Positions 1 to 14,569 are shown, counted from the first letter of the stretch. The stretch: 64,000 bases of DNA from Archilochus colubris (GCA_023079485.1 CM041086.1:13524401-13588400); one strand, 5' to 3'. A program made the numbers and translations. The notes: a model not told the origin generated them from the sequence alone.

Positions 1-3000
1 TTAACTCATGGTTTGTGATAAGGAATGAATTTAATGTTTTGTGACCCTGGAAAGATATGATAGGAAACTTTGCTTTTTGCTAAGAGGCACAGAAATCTAA
101 GGGAGATCATAAGCAGGGACCTGGAGAACAGATCAAAAGAAAGAAATTTTGCGTCTGAATCACGTCAGGATTTTCCCCCCAAAAATGATACATTTTGTTG
201 ATCACAACATATTTGTAAAACTTGCTCTTAGCCTAAAAGAAATTGGAGGCCAATGTAGAAAGCACAAAAATATTTGTACTAGTCTGGCATACTTAACAAT
301 CTGAAGATGCTAATTTTCCTTTCCATTCGCTTTGCTTCTGATTGATCTTCTTTGTTTATTACAAGCAAAATTTAAAAATACCAGAATTATTCTGATTTCA
401 GTTCATTCCATGCATTTTAAAAAGCTGTAATACTGTTTGGGGGTTTTGTTTGTGCACGTGCTTTTAAAAAGAATTTATTTGACTGAAAAGGTAATTCTGC
501 CTTTCCAGAAATTAAAATAGAACGAGATTAGAAATCCTTTGCCCATACCCCCCCTTCTTCAAGTCCTGTTTGAGCCTTTTTGTAAACATAAATTTTCTTT
601 GAAATAGCAGATGTGTACGATGCCTGGTGAGCAAAGCAGCAAAATAACATGATTGCTGTTTAATCAGAGCATAAGTGTTGGGAAGCTGCTGCTTTGTATC
701 TTGTAAAGCTGAGGACATTTGGAGCAAGTGGTAGAACTTCTGTTTGGGGGATCCAGCAATATCATTTCATGAAATGTGATTCTCTATTCCAGCTATTGAA
801 AATAAATACTTATGACCAAGACTAGACAGGAACCCTAATTATTTGTAGTTGATAATTGCAAGTGAATTTGCTGATGGAACTTGATTTGCCTTTGGAGCTT
901 CATGATCATTAATGTGCTTCTCCCAGTGGTTTGAGCAGAATTCCAACAAGTGTGTGTGGTTTGCCTGCTGAATTTCAAATCTTAACTTCTGACAATGCAT
1001 CATCTTTCACAGGCCCATGAGTGAAAATTTAGACATTCTTCCAAATGCTGTGGTTTTCTAGTTGTGAAGTGCCAGGGCGTCACAGCCCATTTTAGGGGTC
1101 TTGCTTTGGTAGCCAAGATAGAACTCAGATATGTGGGATGCCCTTTCACAGCTTCTGTCTCAGTGCATCTTGGTCTCCCCATGAAGCTTCTGTTTGCAGT
1201 ACAGTTCTCAGAAAGTTGTTGATTTAATTGGGGTTATGCTGTCTCTTGCAGCTTCTTCCCTACATTTCTTTGATTTTGCTTGAATTGTTTTCTGATATTA
1301 CAAGAGTACTTCATGGCTATGGTACAGAACTCAGTGCTATTGCCTGAGAATCTTCACATCATTATTAAGAACATCTGCTAAGTTAGATGTGTGAGGCTGA
1401 ACTGCTTTTCTGCTTATATTTAGTGATGACTTTTTTTAAAAGCACATGGAGTCCTTTTCTGTGAATGTCACTCGTGCAAGTTGTCTGATTTTTGTACCTG
1501 CACTTTCCTGTGCTATATCTACTAAGCTTTCATGCTCTCCTGTGCCACTTCCTCCTAGGGAAAAAAAAAATCCAGCTAGATCATGGATGTTTTCAACTGA
1601 TTGACTAGCTGGCAAAACAAATTGTTGGTAATGTGCTCCATCTGCTTTCTGTTCTCCAGGATCCAGTAGCAGTTGGTAGTGAGACTACCAAGGCAGCAGT
1701 CCAGATTCGCATTGTGTCTGGTGTGTAGGCATAAAAGGAAAGAAATGGAGGTAGGAGTGTGAGATTTCCCTTCAGTCTCTGTACAAGCAAGTAGGGCACC
1801 TTAAAAGAATATTAAAAAGAATTTCACTAGGATGTGACTGAAAATGTATCAGAGAGACTTTTTTCTAGGTAATTGTTCAAGTAATCGTTTATTATATATC
1901 TCCAGTATTAAAAATTAAAATCTCATAGAGTTTAGCTCGTTAACAAAATTAACCAAAGAGTGAATGAAAAAGCATTTCAATCATTCCTACAGCCATGTGT
2001 CTGTCTTTTACAGAGACAGCATTGCATTTAAATTACCAGAACCATGCTGGATGTGAGCCTGGCTTTGGACTAGACAGCATCGATGGGGGGAATGGTAACT
2101 TGACCAAGCTAATCTAGAAAAGTTCCCAAGTTTAAGAATATCTTAGATTCAGTTTCAGATCTTGCTTCTCTTCTGCATTTCATTAACTTCACCCTTCCTC
2201 TGTTTTGCAAATACAGTGAATGCTTTTCTTAATTTTTCATTTGTTGGTCATGAAGCATAGTTGCAAGGACTGGAGACTGAAATCTTGATTCCTACAGGCA
2301 TTGCATTAGCAGCAGCAAAACAAACTTCCTCAGGTCCCAGCCTTGTTGGAAAAGCAGCAAGAAAATATTGTCTTCCCAATCAGATTTTCAGGCTTTCTGC
2401 TAGGCCTTCTAACTCAGGTATTTGCATGGCAGAGATATTTCCTATCTTGATACTGACTCTTAAAAATGAACTGAAATTCTGAAGTCACTTTACATGGATT
2501 GTAAATAGGATGATCCTTGATTTTCAATTTTTTTTCTTTGTTTGGGTAGAATTTAAACTGATATCACCTCCAAATGCAAAAGGCTCCATATCTTATTGCC
2601 ACTCCTCTGAGTCATCCAGGTATTAAAATACTACAAAGCCAACTGTTTCCATAGTGACTATTCTTATTTAATATTTTACTTTTTCTGCCCTCTATCTGCC
2701 TTCAGAGTTGCTATATCCTTTACTTTCAGCCATTGCAGTCTATGACTGATGGTTAAAATAGCAAACTCTAGAGACCAATTCCCCCCTCAGTATATGGCTG
2801 CTTTAATGTTAATAGAAATCACATTTGTGGAGAAGCTTCATCAGTTTGTAATTTACCCCCTTCATGCTAGAAATCAGAACCTAGTTCATTAGCATTATAA
2901 ACATACCCTTCTGCCAACCTTAGCCCTGTCCCGTTCTTAGAGCTGATTGCCTCAAAGCCTTCCTGTTTTTCTGGGGTTTGACTTTATTATTACTACAAAA

Positions 3001-4823
3001 AAGATTCCTAAACCAGCATAAAATTAAACCCAACCTTTTTGAGGCTGTTTGTGCAGTTGCTACCCTGAAAGTGCTCAGTCTGCTGACCCTGGGTCTGGGA
3101 AGAAGCTCCTTGTGTTAACAAATCTTCATCACTTGAATAGACAAAAACCTTGATATTGCACTACTCAGGTGTTCAAAAGGGCAACTCCCTTTCTTTGTTT
3201 GGAATAAAAGTCTCTTAAAAAGAGGCTTAGAACAAGACACAGGAAAAGTGTGAGGCTGAGGAGAACACAGGAGATCTTTCCCTCACTCTGTGATATCAGT
3301 TGAGCCTGAGCCCATCAGTCATCCTTGGGAAAAAGCTCCTTTGAGACTGCAGCCAAATGCTTGCTCAGAACTTTCCTTCCATTTAGCACTGAAAAGAATT
3401 GATTTGCTCAAATTAGGAACTGGAAGCAGAAGTTAATCATCAAACGAAAGCAAACAAATGAGAAAAAAATCCCAGACCCTCTGAAATTAAGGGGTAGTCC
3501 TTGGGGGTTTAGTAAAAATAGTTTACTACTCTTAGGCTGTGCAGAACTTGAATTCAGCTCAAATTTTGTAGGAGGAATGTGCCACTGTCAAGGTACAGCT
3601 CAGTCACAGTGAAAGAAGGGATTAAAATCTGATTATTTAAGGCCAGCAGAGGAACAGGTGAGCCCAGAAACCAGGTCTGCCACAGATTTAGATGGAGTTA
3701 GATTTGTCTTGGTCAAATCCAACCTTAGTAGATCAGATGAAGCCAAAGATTCTCTTGTCAGCATTATTTATGTCACATCCTTAGTAGTATGCCCAATGTG
3801 CTCTTTGGTAGCAAGTCCTGTGACTTCAACAGGGAGAATGAAAATCCCAGTCCAGGTAGGAATTTCAAAGTGTAAATAACTTCAGGAAATAAAGATTTTG
3901 ACTGAGGCATCCTAGCCATAGCAGAGCAGTCCCAGAAACTCTCATTCTTCCCCCATGGCCTTTTTCTTCCCAGCACATGTGCACTGCCCCTTGTGAATCA
4001 AGCCTTCTCCTCCTCAGTCTGTTCTATCAGCCCTCTCCACCCAAGCACCCACTTGTATGAGGCCTGAATTGATTTATTTTTAATTTTGCATCTGTGTGGG
4101 TGCATGTGACTGGCAGGCTGCCAGAGTCTGTTGTTTCTGAAATGTTGTCTTCAATCATTTTGGAAGTAAGCCTTGTAGGGAGATGCTAAGCTGGGATGAA
4201 AAAGGATTTCAGTTTACCTGCTATGTGTGGCAGTAACTAATCACTTGAGAGGAAAATCTAGAGATAAAGTCCAGTGCAGAATGGACCACAGCAGAAAAAT
4301 TCAGTTTATTCTTCTAAATCTCAGTTGTGGAATCCTTCAAATAGATGTTTATGGATTCAAAATCTAAAAACTACAGCCAGATTTTCTACCATTTTTCATG
4401 GCACTCCTTTTCTCTGACTCCCTTTCCATCTACTAGAAAGATTGTGGAAAGAAAGCAGCTCACCTGTCTGTGACAAATGATGGAGAGTGAGTCCTGTTCC
4501 AGTCATATTGTATTTTTTTGGTGTGGTAATTTAGCCCAGGCAGGGAAAATTATTAATTTATCCCCTAAACTTTCTTCCTACCCAATACAGCAGTCTGTGC
4601 CCTTTGTGAAGCAGGATTCTGGTGTCCAGTGTGGGCATCAGGATTATTTACAGAATAAAGTGTGAGAACAGTCAGCTCACAAGTCACTGGAATCTGCATC
4701 CTCCTTCCAGGCAAGTTCGTTAATTAATGGTGATACAATATAAACCAAACAGAAAATCCAGAGAAAGCTGTTAGGATCTGACCTCTACCATGGAGGCAAA
4801 GAGGAAAATGTTCTCCTGTTGGT
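1..4823. other. Non-coding, no gene recognised
   Basis: Both strands carry only short open frames (the longest is about 73 codons), with no recognisable domain, no paired splice sites around a conserved frame and no RNA gene fold that I can see. The sequence is AT-rich with scattered short A and T runs and very few CpG. The stretch around 3812-3840 contains a short CCTGT/ACAGG inverted repeat around GACTTCA that faintly resembles the palindromic repeats seen near 60.6 and 63.7 kb, but it is too short to call. Confidence 0.7.
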
Positions 4824-4905
4824 GATATATATATTATATATAGTGTATATATATATATTTATATTCTATATATATGATATATATAGATATATAAATAGAT
4901 ATAAT
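4824..4905. repeat. Imperfect TA dinucleotide microsatellite
   Basis: About 80 bp made almost entirely of alternating T and A, with isolated G, C and TT interruptions. It is an old, interrupted (TA)n array. Such tracts melt easily and can extrude cruciforms, and are often variable in length between individuals. No gene feature is attached to it. Confidence 0.9.
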
Positions 4906-7900
4906 ACTCTAACTTGAAGGGGATGCTCAACACAAATCTTTGCCTAGAACCCCATCTTCCTACACAAACCTTTATCATAGTAGTTGAACACACCCCTTCC
5001 AGTATATTTGCTATAGGATCTCTGGCCTAGCTTAGAGAATATCATATATAACTTCTGGTTATATATGTTCTGTTGAGCTTTTAGTAATGCAGTTGTGTAG
5101 AGAACAGGGATGGTGGAAGATACCTCAGGTGTTATTGAGGCTGTAAGTCAGACTGAGTTTGTTGTCTTCAGTGGTATCTCTTTGTCCCCTCTCCTTCATT
5201 TGGAATAACACTCATGTCTTGCTGTTTCATGCAACACAGATCTTAAAGCACTAAAGAGAGGATCATGAGGCTTTTCACCTCTTCAGCCATGCAGAACATT
5301 CAGTAGACAAAGAATGGGAATTTTTGTCATAGCTGAAAAATCACCACAGAGGTGTTGGAAGGGTTGATAGTGGCTGCACAACGTTCTGAAGCTAAAAATT
5401 TTTCACACCTTTGTATAATTTCTTTGTATTATTTTACTACAGATGCTTAATTGTGTCCTATTCTGGTATAAAGCAGCTCTGGAACCTGTTCTGAATTATT
5501 TTATGGAGAGAAACTTTACAGCTCTTTTTTCTTTTTTGTTTCTTCTCCACTAAGCTTTCTATGCTGAGCATATTTCTATGCCATGCTTTAATGCTCTCCT
5601 TTATCTTCAGGCCATTAGTTGTATTTGTCATAAAGCAAAAGAGCATTTGATAGAAGTAAAGTTTCTCTTCCTTTTTAAACCATGTGAAAGTGTGTTGACT
5701 GTAAGGTTTGATTCTGCAAATCTTTTCTCTCTTCCATATGTTGCCTTCTGCAGTCAGAAGGCTCAGATGTCTTATGCTTATTTAAAAATCAAGGCCACTG
5801 TTTATCAGGATAAAGCTTTCCTTGCTTCTAATAATGGACACATTTTGGTTTTTATATCTCTTAGTCAAATGTTTTTTGCTGTCTGGCTCAGTACTGCTCC
5901 TCTATGTGATACAAGTAATTGAACATTATCAACTTGGGGAGGCTATTGGGTGTTTCTCTAAAACAGTAAAATTGGTCTTAATAGTTAGACTGGGAAAACA
6001 ATAGAGATTTTATTTTGCTAATTTACTCTAATTGAATGCCCACATAGAAGCCAAAGGCTGTTCCTCATGCTGAACTCCACATGTGGGCAGTGGACTGGCC
6101 CAGTAAGTCAGCTGAAATCATTTCATTGACTTTAGATTAGGCTCAATGTTATTTCTCCCTCTTGAGACTGCAAGATTTAGTGTAACACTGAGGTTTGTGC
6201 TGAATCATCAGTAGATAGTGTCCAATTTATTACACTGGGAATGTGAAGTCTTTGAGCACAGATTATGTGTCCTCTCCCACCACTGCCTGAGCATCAATAA
6301 GGAGTCAGTGCTTTCTTCTAAAGTTGGTGAAATTTAAGGAAGGTGGAGAGGTAGGCAAGGCAGGTGAAGAAATGGGCTGCCTAATGGTCAGTTGAAGCTG
6401 AAGCAAGCCAAATGCAGAATTTTCAACTCTATTTAGTAAAAAAAAATATTATTATTTCATGCATATAATCTTTTAATTAAGGTACGGAGGAGAATTGTGC
6501 AGCAGAAAAAAGTGTCTTGAATTCTGAGATGATGGATGTGACCTGCACACCCACCACATTCACTCAGACTGAGAAAAGTTTGTGGACATCACAATTAGAG
6601 GCTTTTTCCCTGTGTGTTCTGTCCTGTCTGACATCCTCACACAAAACATTATTTGCTCTGAGGGCTGGTGGCTGTGAAAACTGAAATGCAGCACAGCTGA
6701 CTGGATAGGGGGGTGGAAATTAAAAAAAAGATGACCCTAGACAAGCTCCATTAAACTCATGGACCTTGAAAGGCAAATAAAACGGATTAGTGTAGTACAA
6801 AACAACATGATAAGACTTGAAGATTGTTTCAGTTCTTTGAGGTTTTATGTATTACTTGTTGAATTGGTTACTTGGGACCACACAAAGTGGATTGGAAAAA
6901 AGCAGAGAAAATAAAGGGTGAAAGGCAGAGGCACTCAGCTTTGTCCTTGCAAAGTAGCAAGCAGCCAGTCCTACTGCCATCTGTCACTTTTCATATTGCC
7001 CATGCCAATACAGACATTTGAGGCATTTTTGTCTTTGCTTTGAAGGATTGCATTTCCCCTTAAAGGGATGCTAAATTTCTGGTGGAACAAAAACATAGAG
7101 AGCAAATGGTCATGTTAAGTTTACCAGTGAGTTATGTCCTTCATTGACAGAGTCTAGTTTCAGGAATATTTAACAAAAAAACCAAACAAATCTAAGACAA
7201 ATCATAAAAAGTAACTTGCCAGTACTTTTTTCTACTTAGCCCAACTTAGACTAGTACAGAAGACCTTCTTTAATCATCTCATATTACACAGAAATGTGTT
7301 TAACTGTGCAAAATCTCTCAGAGATGAATCATTGAAATAATTGGTCTATTTAAGTTCAGCTTGAGACACATTTCAAGGGCACAAGTTATTTCTATATGTC
7401 ATTAAAAAGACTTGGCACATTGCTACATTTAATTTTGGGGGTAATATTAAAGTGGGATGAGATTTTTGGCCTCCCAACTCAGTTGTATATGGGTTTTCAT
7501 AATGTATTGTTTAATTCTGTGAGGAGGTTAGAGCTGTTTCCTGATCATCTGGAACTAAATCCCTGACTGTGAATGTACCTGAATTTGGGGAGATTATTTG
7601 GAACTGATTTTTTTTTTTTTTAGTGGATAGAAAGAAAATTAAGACATAGAAAATTACAAACCATACGGATTACAGAGTTTATGGTTTACAAGTGAAAACA
7701 CTCATTTTCTGTAGGAACAGAGGGACTGGCATACTTGGGAGATGAGAAATTTTCACCCATATATCATTTCTGAGAGTGGTCAGCACCATAGCCTGCCTTG
7801 GAAGATACAACAATAACACCTACCAGGTTTCATGAGTAAATCTGAGGGCACTTGTTACAAAGATCAATATTTTTAGCTCTCCTTCAAAGTGGGAAAAATA

Positions 7901-8480
7901 CAGGACAGTGAGTTAAAGGACATAACCCACAGCCAAGAAAGATACTGGGCAGAGAACCCAGACCTTGGGAGATTTACAATACTGGTAGGACACTTCACAA
8001 GGCTTTATGGTACATACAATTATTTGCTCAAGTAGAATCTGAAGCTTTTTTTTTTTGCAGCAGTCAGAGGGACAGTGCACTATTGATTTAAGTTATACCT
8101 GTGCAGGTGCGTTTCTAAGTTGCTTTGGAGCCTGACATCTCATAGCCAGGGAGCTGCATGTTACCACTGGGGCTCCCTCAGCATCTCTATTCACCTTGGA
8201 TGGAGATAAGAACTGGGGCACATTCATTTAATCTTTCTGTCAATATGAAGAGCTTGGTGTTGGTGACATTGTATTGCTGCCTTGGCAAGCATAATTTTAA
8301 GTGATGTAGAAAAAAGTATTTGTTAGCTTAAACTTTATTGCACTTCAACTTCACTTGCTTGGTCCCTTATTCTTATTTTACTAAAAGGAAAATAGGAGCC
8401 CCACATTCATCTTACCATTTTCTTCTGTCATGTGCACTCTCCCTGAATTAAGCCCTGCACATTTTTATATTTCTTCTCTC
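4906..8480. other. Non-coding, no gene recognised
   Basis: AT-rich single-copy-looking sequence. The longest open frame (5578-5922, plus, 114 codons) has no recognisable motif and is rich in F, L and S, as expected of chance translation of AT-rich DNA. It overlaps another open frame in a different phase. A perfect inverted repeat sits at 5043-5067 (see separate entry). T runs occur at 7608-7621 and near 8047. Confidence 0.65.
5043..5067. repeat. Perfect inverted repeat, 10-bp arms, 5-nt spacer
   Basis: The left arm CATATATAAC is followed by the spacer TTCTG and the exact reverse complement GTTATATATG. The arms are almost pure A/T and lie about 140 bp beyond a TA microsatellite, so this may be another piece of degenerate TA-rich sequence, not a functional site. 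Confidence 0.8.
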
Positions 8481-9324
8481 TTACACAACAAAATATATTG
8501 AATTCTGGTACAGAGAAGGAAAGACCTTGATCTCATTAAACAGATGGCATTTGAAAGGGCCAAGACTATGTTTCAACATTGTCAATCTGCAGCTGCAGAA
8601 GTGCTCAAGTTCTGTCTTTCCAGGATCATACCTCCGAGGCAAAAGCTGAGTGGGAAGCAGTTCTATCTGTAGAGACAACAAATGCCACTTTATCCTCTCA
8701 TTCACAGTCCAAACTGAGAACAGGATGCTATCCAGAGAGCAAGAAACCCAGTCAGACAACTATTTCCAACTGCTTGTAAACCAGCCACAGATCTGCCCTT
8801 CCACAGTTGCAGCATTCAAATGCTGTTTCTTTCCCCTTGCTAAGCTGGGCATGATGCTCTCCCTCCTAATTCCTTCACTGCAGAGATGACTGAGCTGTGG
8901 CTGGGGACCAGGATCTTTGGAAGCTGAATCCAACCCTGGCTGCCCTTGGGGGAGAAGGAGGCCTTTGGGCAGCAGCTGCCAGTGATTTGCCGAAAGAGGA
9001 GGCACCAAGCTCTGGGAGTGCTCAGGGAAGGGAGGTGACAAAAAGCTGCAGAGTTGGTGCTTGGAGCCAGGTATCAGGTGTGCCCAACCTGTTCTTTCTG
9101 GGACACCTCGTGCTCTTCATCTCCTTTGGCACTGGCATTTCCAGCATTTTCTTCAGTGCTCCAGGAGATCCAATGACTCTTTTCACGTTCCAATGCACCC
9201 AAACTGTTGCAGTCCCCATTTCTGCCTCTCTCTCTCTGCCATCAGGATGCAAGTGGCATTTCTTCCACCCTCAAGGATGCCTTCAGCTTTGCTGATCCTG
9301 TCCCTCTCTCTCAGGAGCACTTGA
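8481..9324. other. GC-richer patch with overlapping chance open frames
   Basis: This stretch is visibly richer in G and C than its surroundings, so stop codons are thinned out in several frames on both strands. The longest frame (8897-9295, plus, 132 codons) begins at GTG, not ATG, and has neither a known domain nor a flanking splice pattern. Frames on both strands overlap it, as expected from composition. I see no reason to call a gene. A short exon or an old decayed repeat remains possible. Confidence 0.5.
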
Positions 9325-12300
9325 TACTTAGATTTTCTCAAAAACATTCTCTATTCCCCTTGCAATGAGCATTTACACTTCTGATACATGGCATCCCATT
9401 ATTTCTCTATTCAGCAAGGAACACTAAGTCAGTTGGTGAAAGGCACTGCTGCATGTTTCATGATGCTGTGGCAGAAGCTGTATGGGTTAACAACTCATTG
9501 AAGTATCAAAAAACTGTCCTGGATTCTCCTGAGGCAGATAACCTGCTAGAGAATCAGTTGTAGTGTTCATAGGCACAACAGATGCTTTATTGTAATTAAC
9601 AGGATCTCCTTAAAAAGTAATATATTCATCAGCACTATTGGAGTTCATCCACATAGAGCTGTGCCATCCTACATGAAAATGTGTAGGTGAGGAATAGTTA
9701 GGAATTGCATTTATTGCATTTAATATCTAGGAATATTTAGCATTGCATCCTTTGGCACTGATAAATACATTTCTTATATCATACCATAATTCAGATCAAT
9801 GTTGTTGTTGGGGGTTTTTCTCCTGCAGAATCTCATAAACCCAGCATGTATAAAGTAACACCCAGATGTATTTAATAAATTATCAGTAATATTTCTCTCT
9901 AACAGGGAGTTGTTGATCTTCAGTCTCTTCCATGAGACCAAACCTGGGGGAAATTTTACAAAAAGGAGGAAATGAGGGTGGGAGATATTCAGACTGCAAG
10001 GAACATGTGGGACAGGTGCCTGTTGGCTGAGGCTGCCAGGTTCTGGAGTTATGTGATTGCTGTTAGAGGTGACATAGGATTGCACAATGTTTTGTTTTTC
10101 TGGGTACCCCAGAGCTGCTGATTAATCTTCCAGATACTTCACAGCTTCCTTTCATTTGAAATAGCCCTTTTACAGGAACACTGAGCTTCTGAAGAATAAA
10201 ATAGTTTAGAAAATATATTTTCTGTTTACTCTTAGCCTTGTCTCCCAATCCTTAATAGCTGTGTTATCTCAGAAAATGTTTCCTCTTCCTTCTAAAAAAA
10301 ACAACTTTAAGTATATTGTTATGGTTTTATAGAGCTCAGTTATTTCATTGATTATCTGTTTGGTACTTAGAAATCTTGGTAAGGGAGGGAATTAAAAAAA
10401 AAAACAAATGAGATGCACCTTCTGAGACATGACAGCTTTCTCTCTACTCTTTTTCAATAATGAATTATTCCTCACAGTCTTAAATCACAAGCCTTTGCAT
10501 TTTGTGAAATAATAATCCCTGAATCTTCTTGGACTTCCCATGTTTCTCTGATCCCTCTTATTGTCTCTGCAGAGTCCTCTTGTCCTGCTGCAGGTATAAA
10601 GCCCCTTCCCAGACTGAGAACAAACTGATAGCAAGAAATACAGTGCATTTCCCATAGCCTCATTTCTGTTTGGATGAACAAACCCATGTTTCCCTTTGTG
10701 CTTGGAGGTCACCTTTGAAGAAAAAGAAAAAAATATATATTGGGTGCACAAAATGATGGGCTTGTCTAACATAAGACACAGCAGCTGTCAAGATCAGCCT
10801 CAAAGCCTGGAGGATGTGGCCTGACATAAGGGTTTCCTGAAGCTCTGGCTGTACCTATTTCACTGAGCAGCAACAATAAATAAAATGCTGATGGGAAGAA
10901 TAAGCACTAATGCCTTGAGTTCTCAACTTCACCCCTTTATGGCTAAAACTTTACTTTCTATGTCCAGGAGGCAGTCATAATTCAATGAACCTTCAGTATG
11001 GTTTTGAGCTAAAAAAAGCCTTTACCATCTTTAAATATAACATGGAGGGAGAAGATGGAATATAAAGTGTTCACCCATCTATGTGTGGCAAGATGTCTGA
11101 GCAAGGAGATTGGCAACGTTTGAAAGGCAATGTTCAAAGCAGTCAGTCCTGGGGGGGTTGGCTCCAGTGCATGTCCCCCTCCCACATCAGGAGAGGTCTG
11201 GGGAGATCTCCACTTGCCTCTCTTGGACACAAGCAGTGCTGAGGTTAAGTCCTGACTTCTGCTCGAAGTTGGAGAGAAATCACATTATCCTTTTCAACAG
11301 GACAGCAATATAATTCAAATGCCTTATTAATTTAGTCATTGATGTTTCTTACTGAGGACCCTTGGTAGGTGACAGAGGTGTCTCTGGTGCTTATGGCTGT
11401 ATTTTGATGTGATCACCCACTGGTAACTTGTACTTAGCATGAGGGAATAACAAGAGGGGAGTTTTTTAGCCATCATCTGTTACAGACTCTGTGGTACCAA
11501 GAGCCTGGGTGTGTGTGGAGAGGGTTCAGGAAAAATGGACTGGCACTGGCTCCAATGGAAAGGGAATTTTATACTGGCCAAAAGTAACATCTTGCCCCTT
11601 CCCTTTTTTCAGTTTCTGAGTGGTTTGATGTTTTGGAGTTGGACATTTAGTACTTTATTTTTAGAGAAGTAATGAGCACTTTGGAAGGACTAAAAGAAAC
11701 AAAAGGGGTGCATTTTATTTTGCATTGAATGAAATAGCTCTGGTTGTCAAGAAAAAATTGTACCCATCCTTTCCGAGGGAAAAAAAGAAAACAACAAAAA
11801 CCCAACACATTGTTTGCATATTCCAGGTTATCTTGAAGCCCTTCCTTTCTTGAAGGGACAGAGATAAAACTTCACTGAAGTGATCATAGTGTCTCAAAAG
11901 TCCAATTTAGTTCCTACCCTCCATGGGGTTTTCTACCCTTCTCTGAACTTCCCCTCTGCTCTGCTCCTGTGTTTCTCTCCTGCTGCCTCCTTCCCATTTT
12001 GATTTTGAAATAAATTTAGAGGGAGAGTAAAGACATCAGCTGGGACAAATGAGTGAGGACTCTGACTTAACTCATTTTAACACACAGGCTGAGCTCTCCA
12101 TCATGTTGAGTGATTTCTGAAGGACTGCAAAATCTGACAGTGCATATGCCCAGACAGGTCAATTTTAACATTATATAAAAGAAAAAAAATCTGCTTAACG
12201 CTCAAGTAGAAATTCACACTTGGCTTGTAAAAAAAATAAAAAATTCCTAATCAGAAATCCATCTTGATAACTCAATTCCATTCCATCCATCCTGGAGAGA

Positions 12301-14545
12301 AGCAATTGTGCCTTTCCCTTGTTTACAATGCAGTGGAAGGAAGCCCATCATCCCCAGCGATGAGAGCTGCAATTAGCAGATCAATAAAAACTTCCCCTTG
12401 ATAAAAACCTGAGTTCTGGGCTGGGCTGATATTTTATTCCTTTCTTGCAATCAGCATGATGGATCTTTCTTTAATTGCTGTGTGCATGCCTTGCCAGGTA
12501 CCTCCTTCTCCAGGTTTGTACTTGGGGAGCAGCAGGAGGTGTGAGGCAGAGCTCATAGGGTGCAAGTGATGTTCCCCCAGCTCAGCTCCCAGCACCCCCT
12601 CACCCCCCCACACCAGTTTGGGTTTTTCTGCACCAGTGTGTAATTACTCACCACGTTCCACTTCAGTGCCATATGTATATTCCTCATGACTTAGTCTATG
12701 AATAAATAAGTAGAATGAATTTCCCATGACAGAAAATGCAAAACAGGCATTTTAATCTGTGCAGTATTTAGCTATCTGCTTCCTGCCTGTTTATAAGAAA
12801 GTTATTTATTTCTAATGACTGAGAGGTGCTCCAGCAGAACTAATTGGGATGGATTATCTTCTTGGCTCTAACAATTTATCTGATGAACTTAGACTACATT
12901 TTTTAATTTGTAAATTGTCCAAAGCACTTGGACGCCTCAAAATATGCATATTATTTGTATTTGTTTGCCAGATTGCTTTACCAGTGGTCTTGGGGTTTAG
13001 ATCATTTGCAAGCTGTTTGCAGGTAGCATTTGCTCATGAATATGGGAGCTGTGCTTATTTGGATTAGTCACATGGGTGTTTAACTGGATGGACAGGATTC
13101 CTGATGGGATCTTTGGCCCTTGTGAATTCAGATTTTATTTCCTATGGCTACTTACTTATACACTTGTGTTTCATGGCTCCTTTCTTTTCCTGACAATATA
13201 ATAACGTATACATATATTTTATGGAAGGTGAACATAAAGTGGACATGAATACACAAATCTTACTGTGGGCTCGGGGTTCCTTTTTAGTGAAGAAAAGAAA
13301 AAAGAGTAATTAAAAATAAACAACATACATGTATAATATATATATATATAAATATACAAATACTTATGCTTCAAGAATCCTTCAGTCCCACTGAAATAAA
13401 CACACTTTAGATAAGGGTCCCTCTCTAAATGAGAAGGCAATGTCCCTGGTGTTCTTCCCTTCAGAATTCTCATTGACCTCAACTGTCTGGAAAATGGCTG
13501 AAGGTTGAGTGTATAGATAAAAGGTCACCAGTAGCCACAAAGTAAGTCATAACTATTACAATTTTTCATTTAAAAACTTGAGAAGCATTAAAATAATGAA
13601 TTCTCTATTATCCTTTCCTAGTAAATGAATTCTCCATGTGATAACATCAAGCAATAGTCAAATGGATGAATACAACCTAGATAAGAAAATAGCTGACACC
13701 TGGGTACTAGAAAATGAAAAGCTAACTTTTCCTGTAATGCAATTAATTCTTGAAACAGTTAAGGTTTAATTGAATGGGAAAGCATCACAAGATAACTATT
13801 CTTGTCATTGGGTCATTTTTACCTTTGCATGAGAGGTGCCATGCTTGATAGAAACCAATTAGAACAGAATTTAATTTTGCAAATTAGTTCTCATTTATCA
13901 GTCTAGAAAATAAGGTAATTTAAATACATAGTGAACGTGAACCATGCGAACTAAGTTGTAAGAACATCTGAAATTAGCTTAATAACTTTACATCTTCTTT
14001 GCCATCAGGAGGTGTCTCCAAAGACATTGTCAGTCATCGTTTGACATTTCAAAATCCTGTTTATTTGGAAATTAATTGAAATATAAACTTAGGTCTTGAT
14101 GCTGATTTTCAGACTTCTATGCCAGGTTTTTTCCTTGCTTTTACCAAACATGTGAATGGTGGTGTGGCCATGGTAGTCTGGGATGTAAGAGATAAATGAT
14201 TATGGAATTCTGGCTGAATGCCAGCAGGGACCTAACAGGAGTTTAGAATATTGTCAGGACACAGTGGTTTAGTGTTGCAGGATCCTAATGCAGCAAAAAT
14301 GCAGTTGACATTAGTGGAAGGTTGGGACAGTGTTTCAGGAGATTTCAAGAATCTCTTGAGCCTGGGCAAATAGACTTCCAACGGGAGAGGCCCAAGTCCT
14401 AGGTGGGCCCTTGAAATGGTTCAGAGGGTTCAGTAGAGAAGATAGAAATAATCAGTGAACAGTATAAAAATAATTGTAACCATTTTACAGAATTGGTGAA
14501 TTCTTCCATCTTTTGAAGTGTTTTTCTTCATGTATTTTTTCCTTC
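9325..14545. other. Non-coding, no gene recognised
   Basis: AT-rich sequence with no supported exon. The 12.3-13.1 kb part has many homeodomain-like TAAT/ATTA cores and an ATATGCATAT element, the texture often seen in conserved vertebrate non-coding elements, but conservation cannot be judged from one sequence. Short A runs occur near 10395 and 12186. Confidence 0.6.
13332..13357. repeat. Short TA microsatellite
   Basis: A tract of about 26 bp of alternating T and A, beginning TATAATATATATATATATAA. The overlapping minus-strand open frame (13219-13482) is partly translation of this tract, seen as alternating I and Y residues, and is not a gene. Confidence 0.85.
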
Positions 14546-14569
14546 TTTTTTTTTTTTTTTTTTTTTTTT
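14546..14569. repeat. Poly(T) tract, 24 nt
   Basis: An uninterrupted run of 24 T. If it were the tail of a minus-strand retrocopy, the body would lie at higher coordinates with TTTATT within about 30 bp. No such hexamer is present, and no recognisable transcript body follows, so I treat it as a simple homopolymer. Confidence 0.9.

Noticed and set aside
3812..3840. CCTGT-GACTTCA-ACAGG as another ancient palindromic repeat
   Set aside because: Only five-base arms and little flanking match.
5578..5922. 114-codon plus-strand frame
   Set aside because: Amino-acid make-up typical of chance AT-rich translation, and no motif.
8897..9295. 132-codon plus-strand frame
   Set aside because: It starts at GTG, overlaps several frames on both strands in a GC-richer patch and shows no recognisable motif.
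14546..14569. Poly(T) as the tail of a minus-strand processed pseudogene
   Set aside because: No TTTATT signal within about 30 bp and no recognisable transcript body beyond it.
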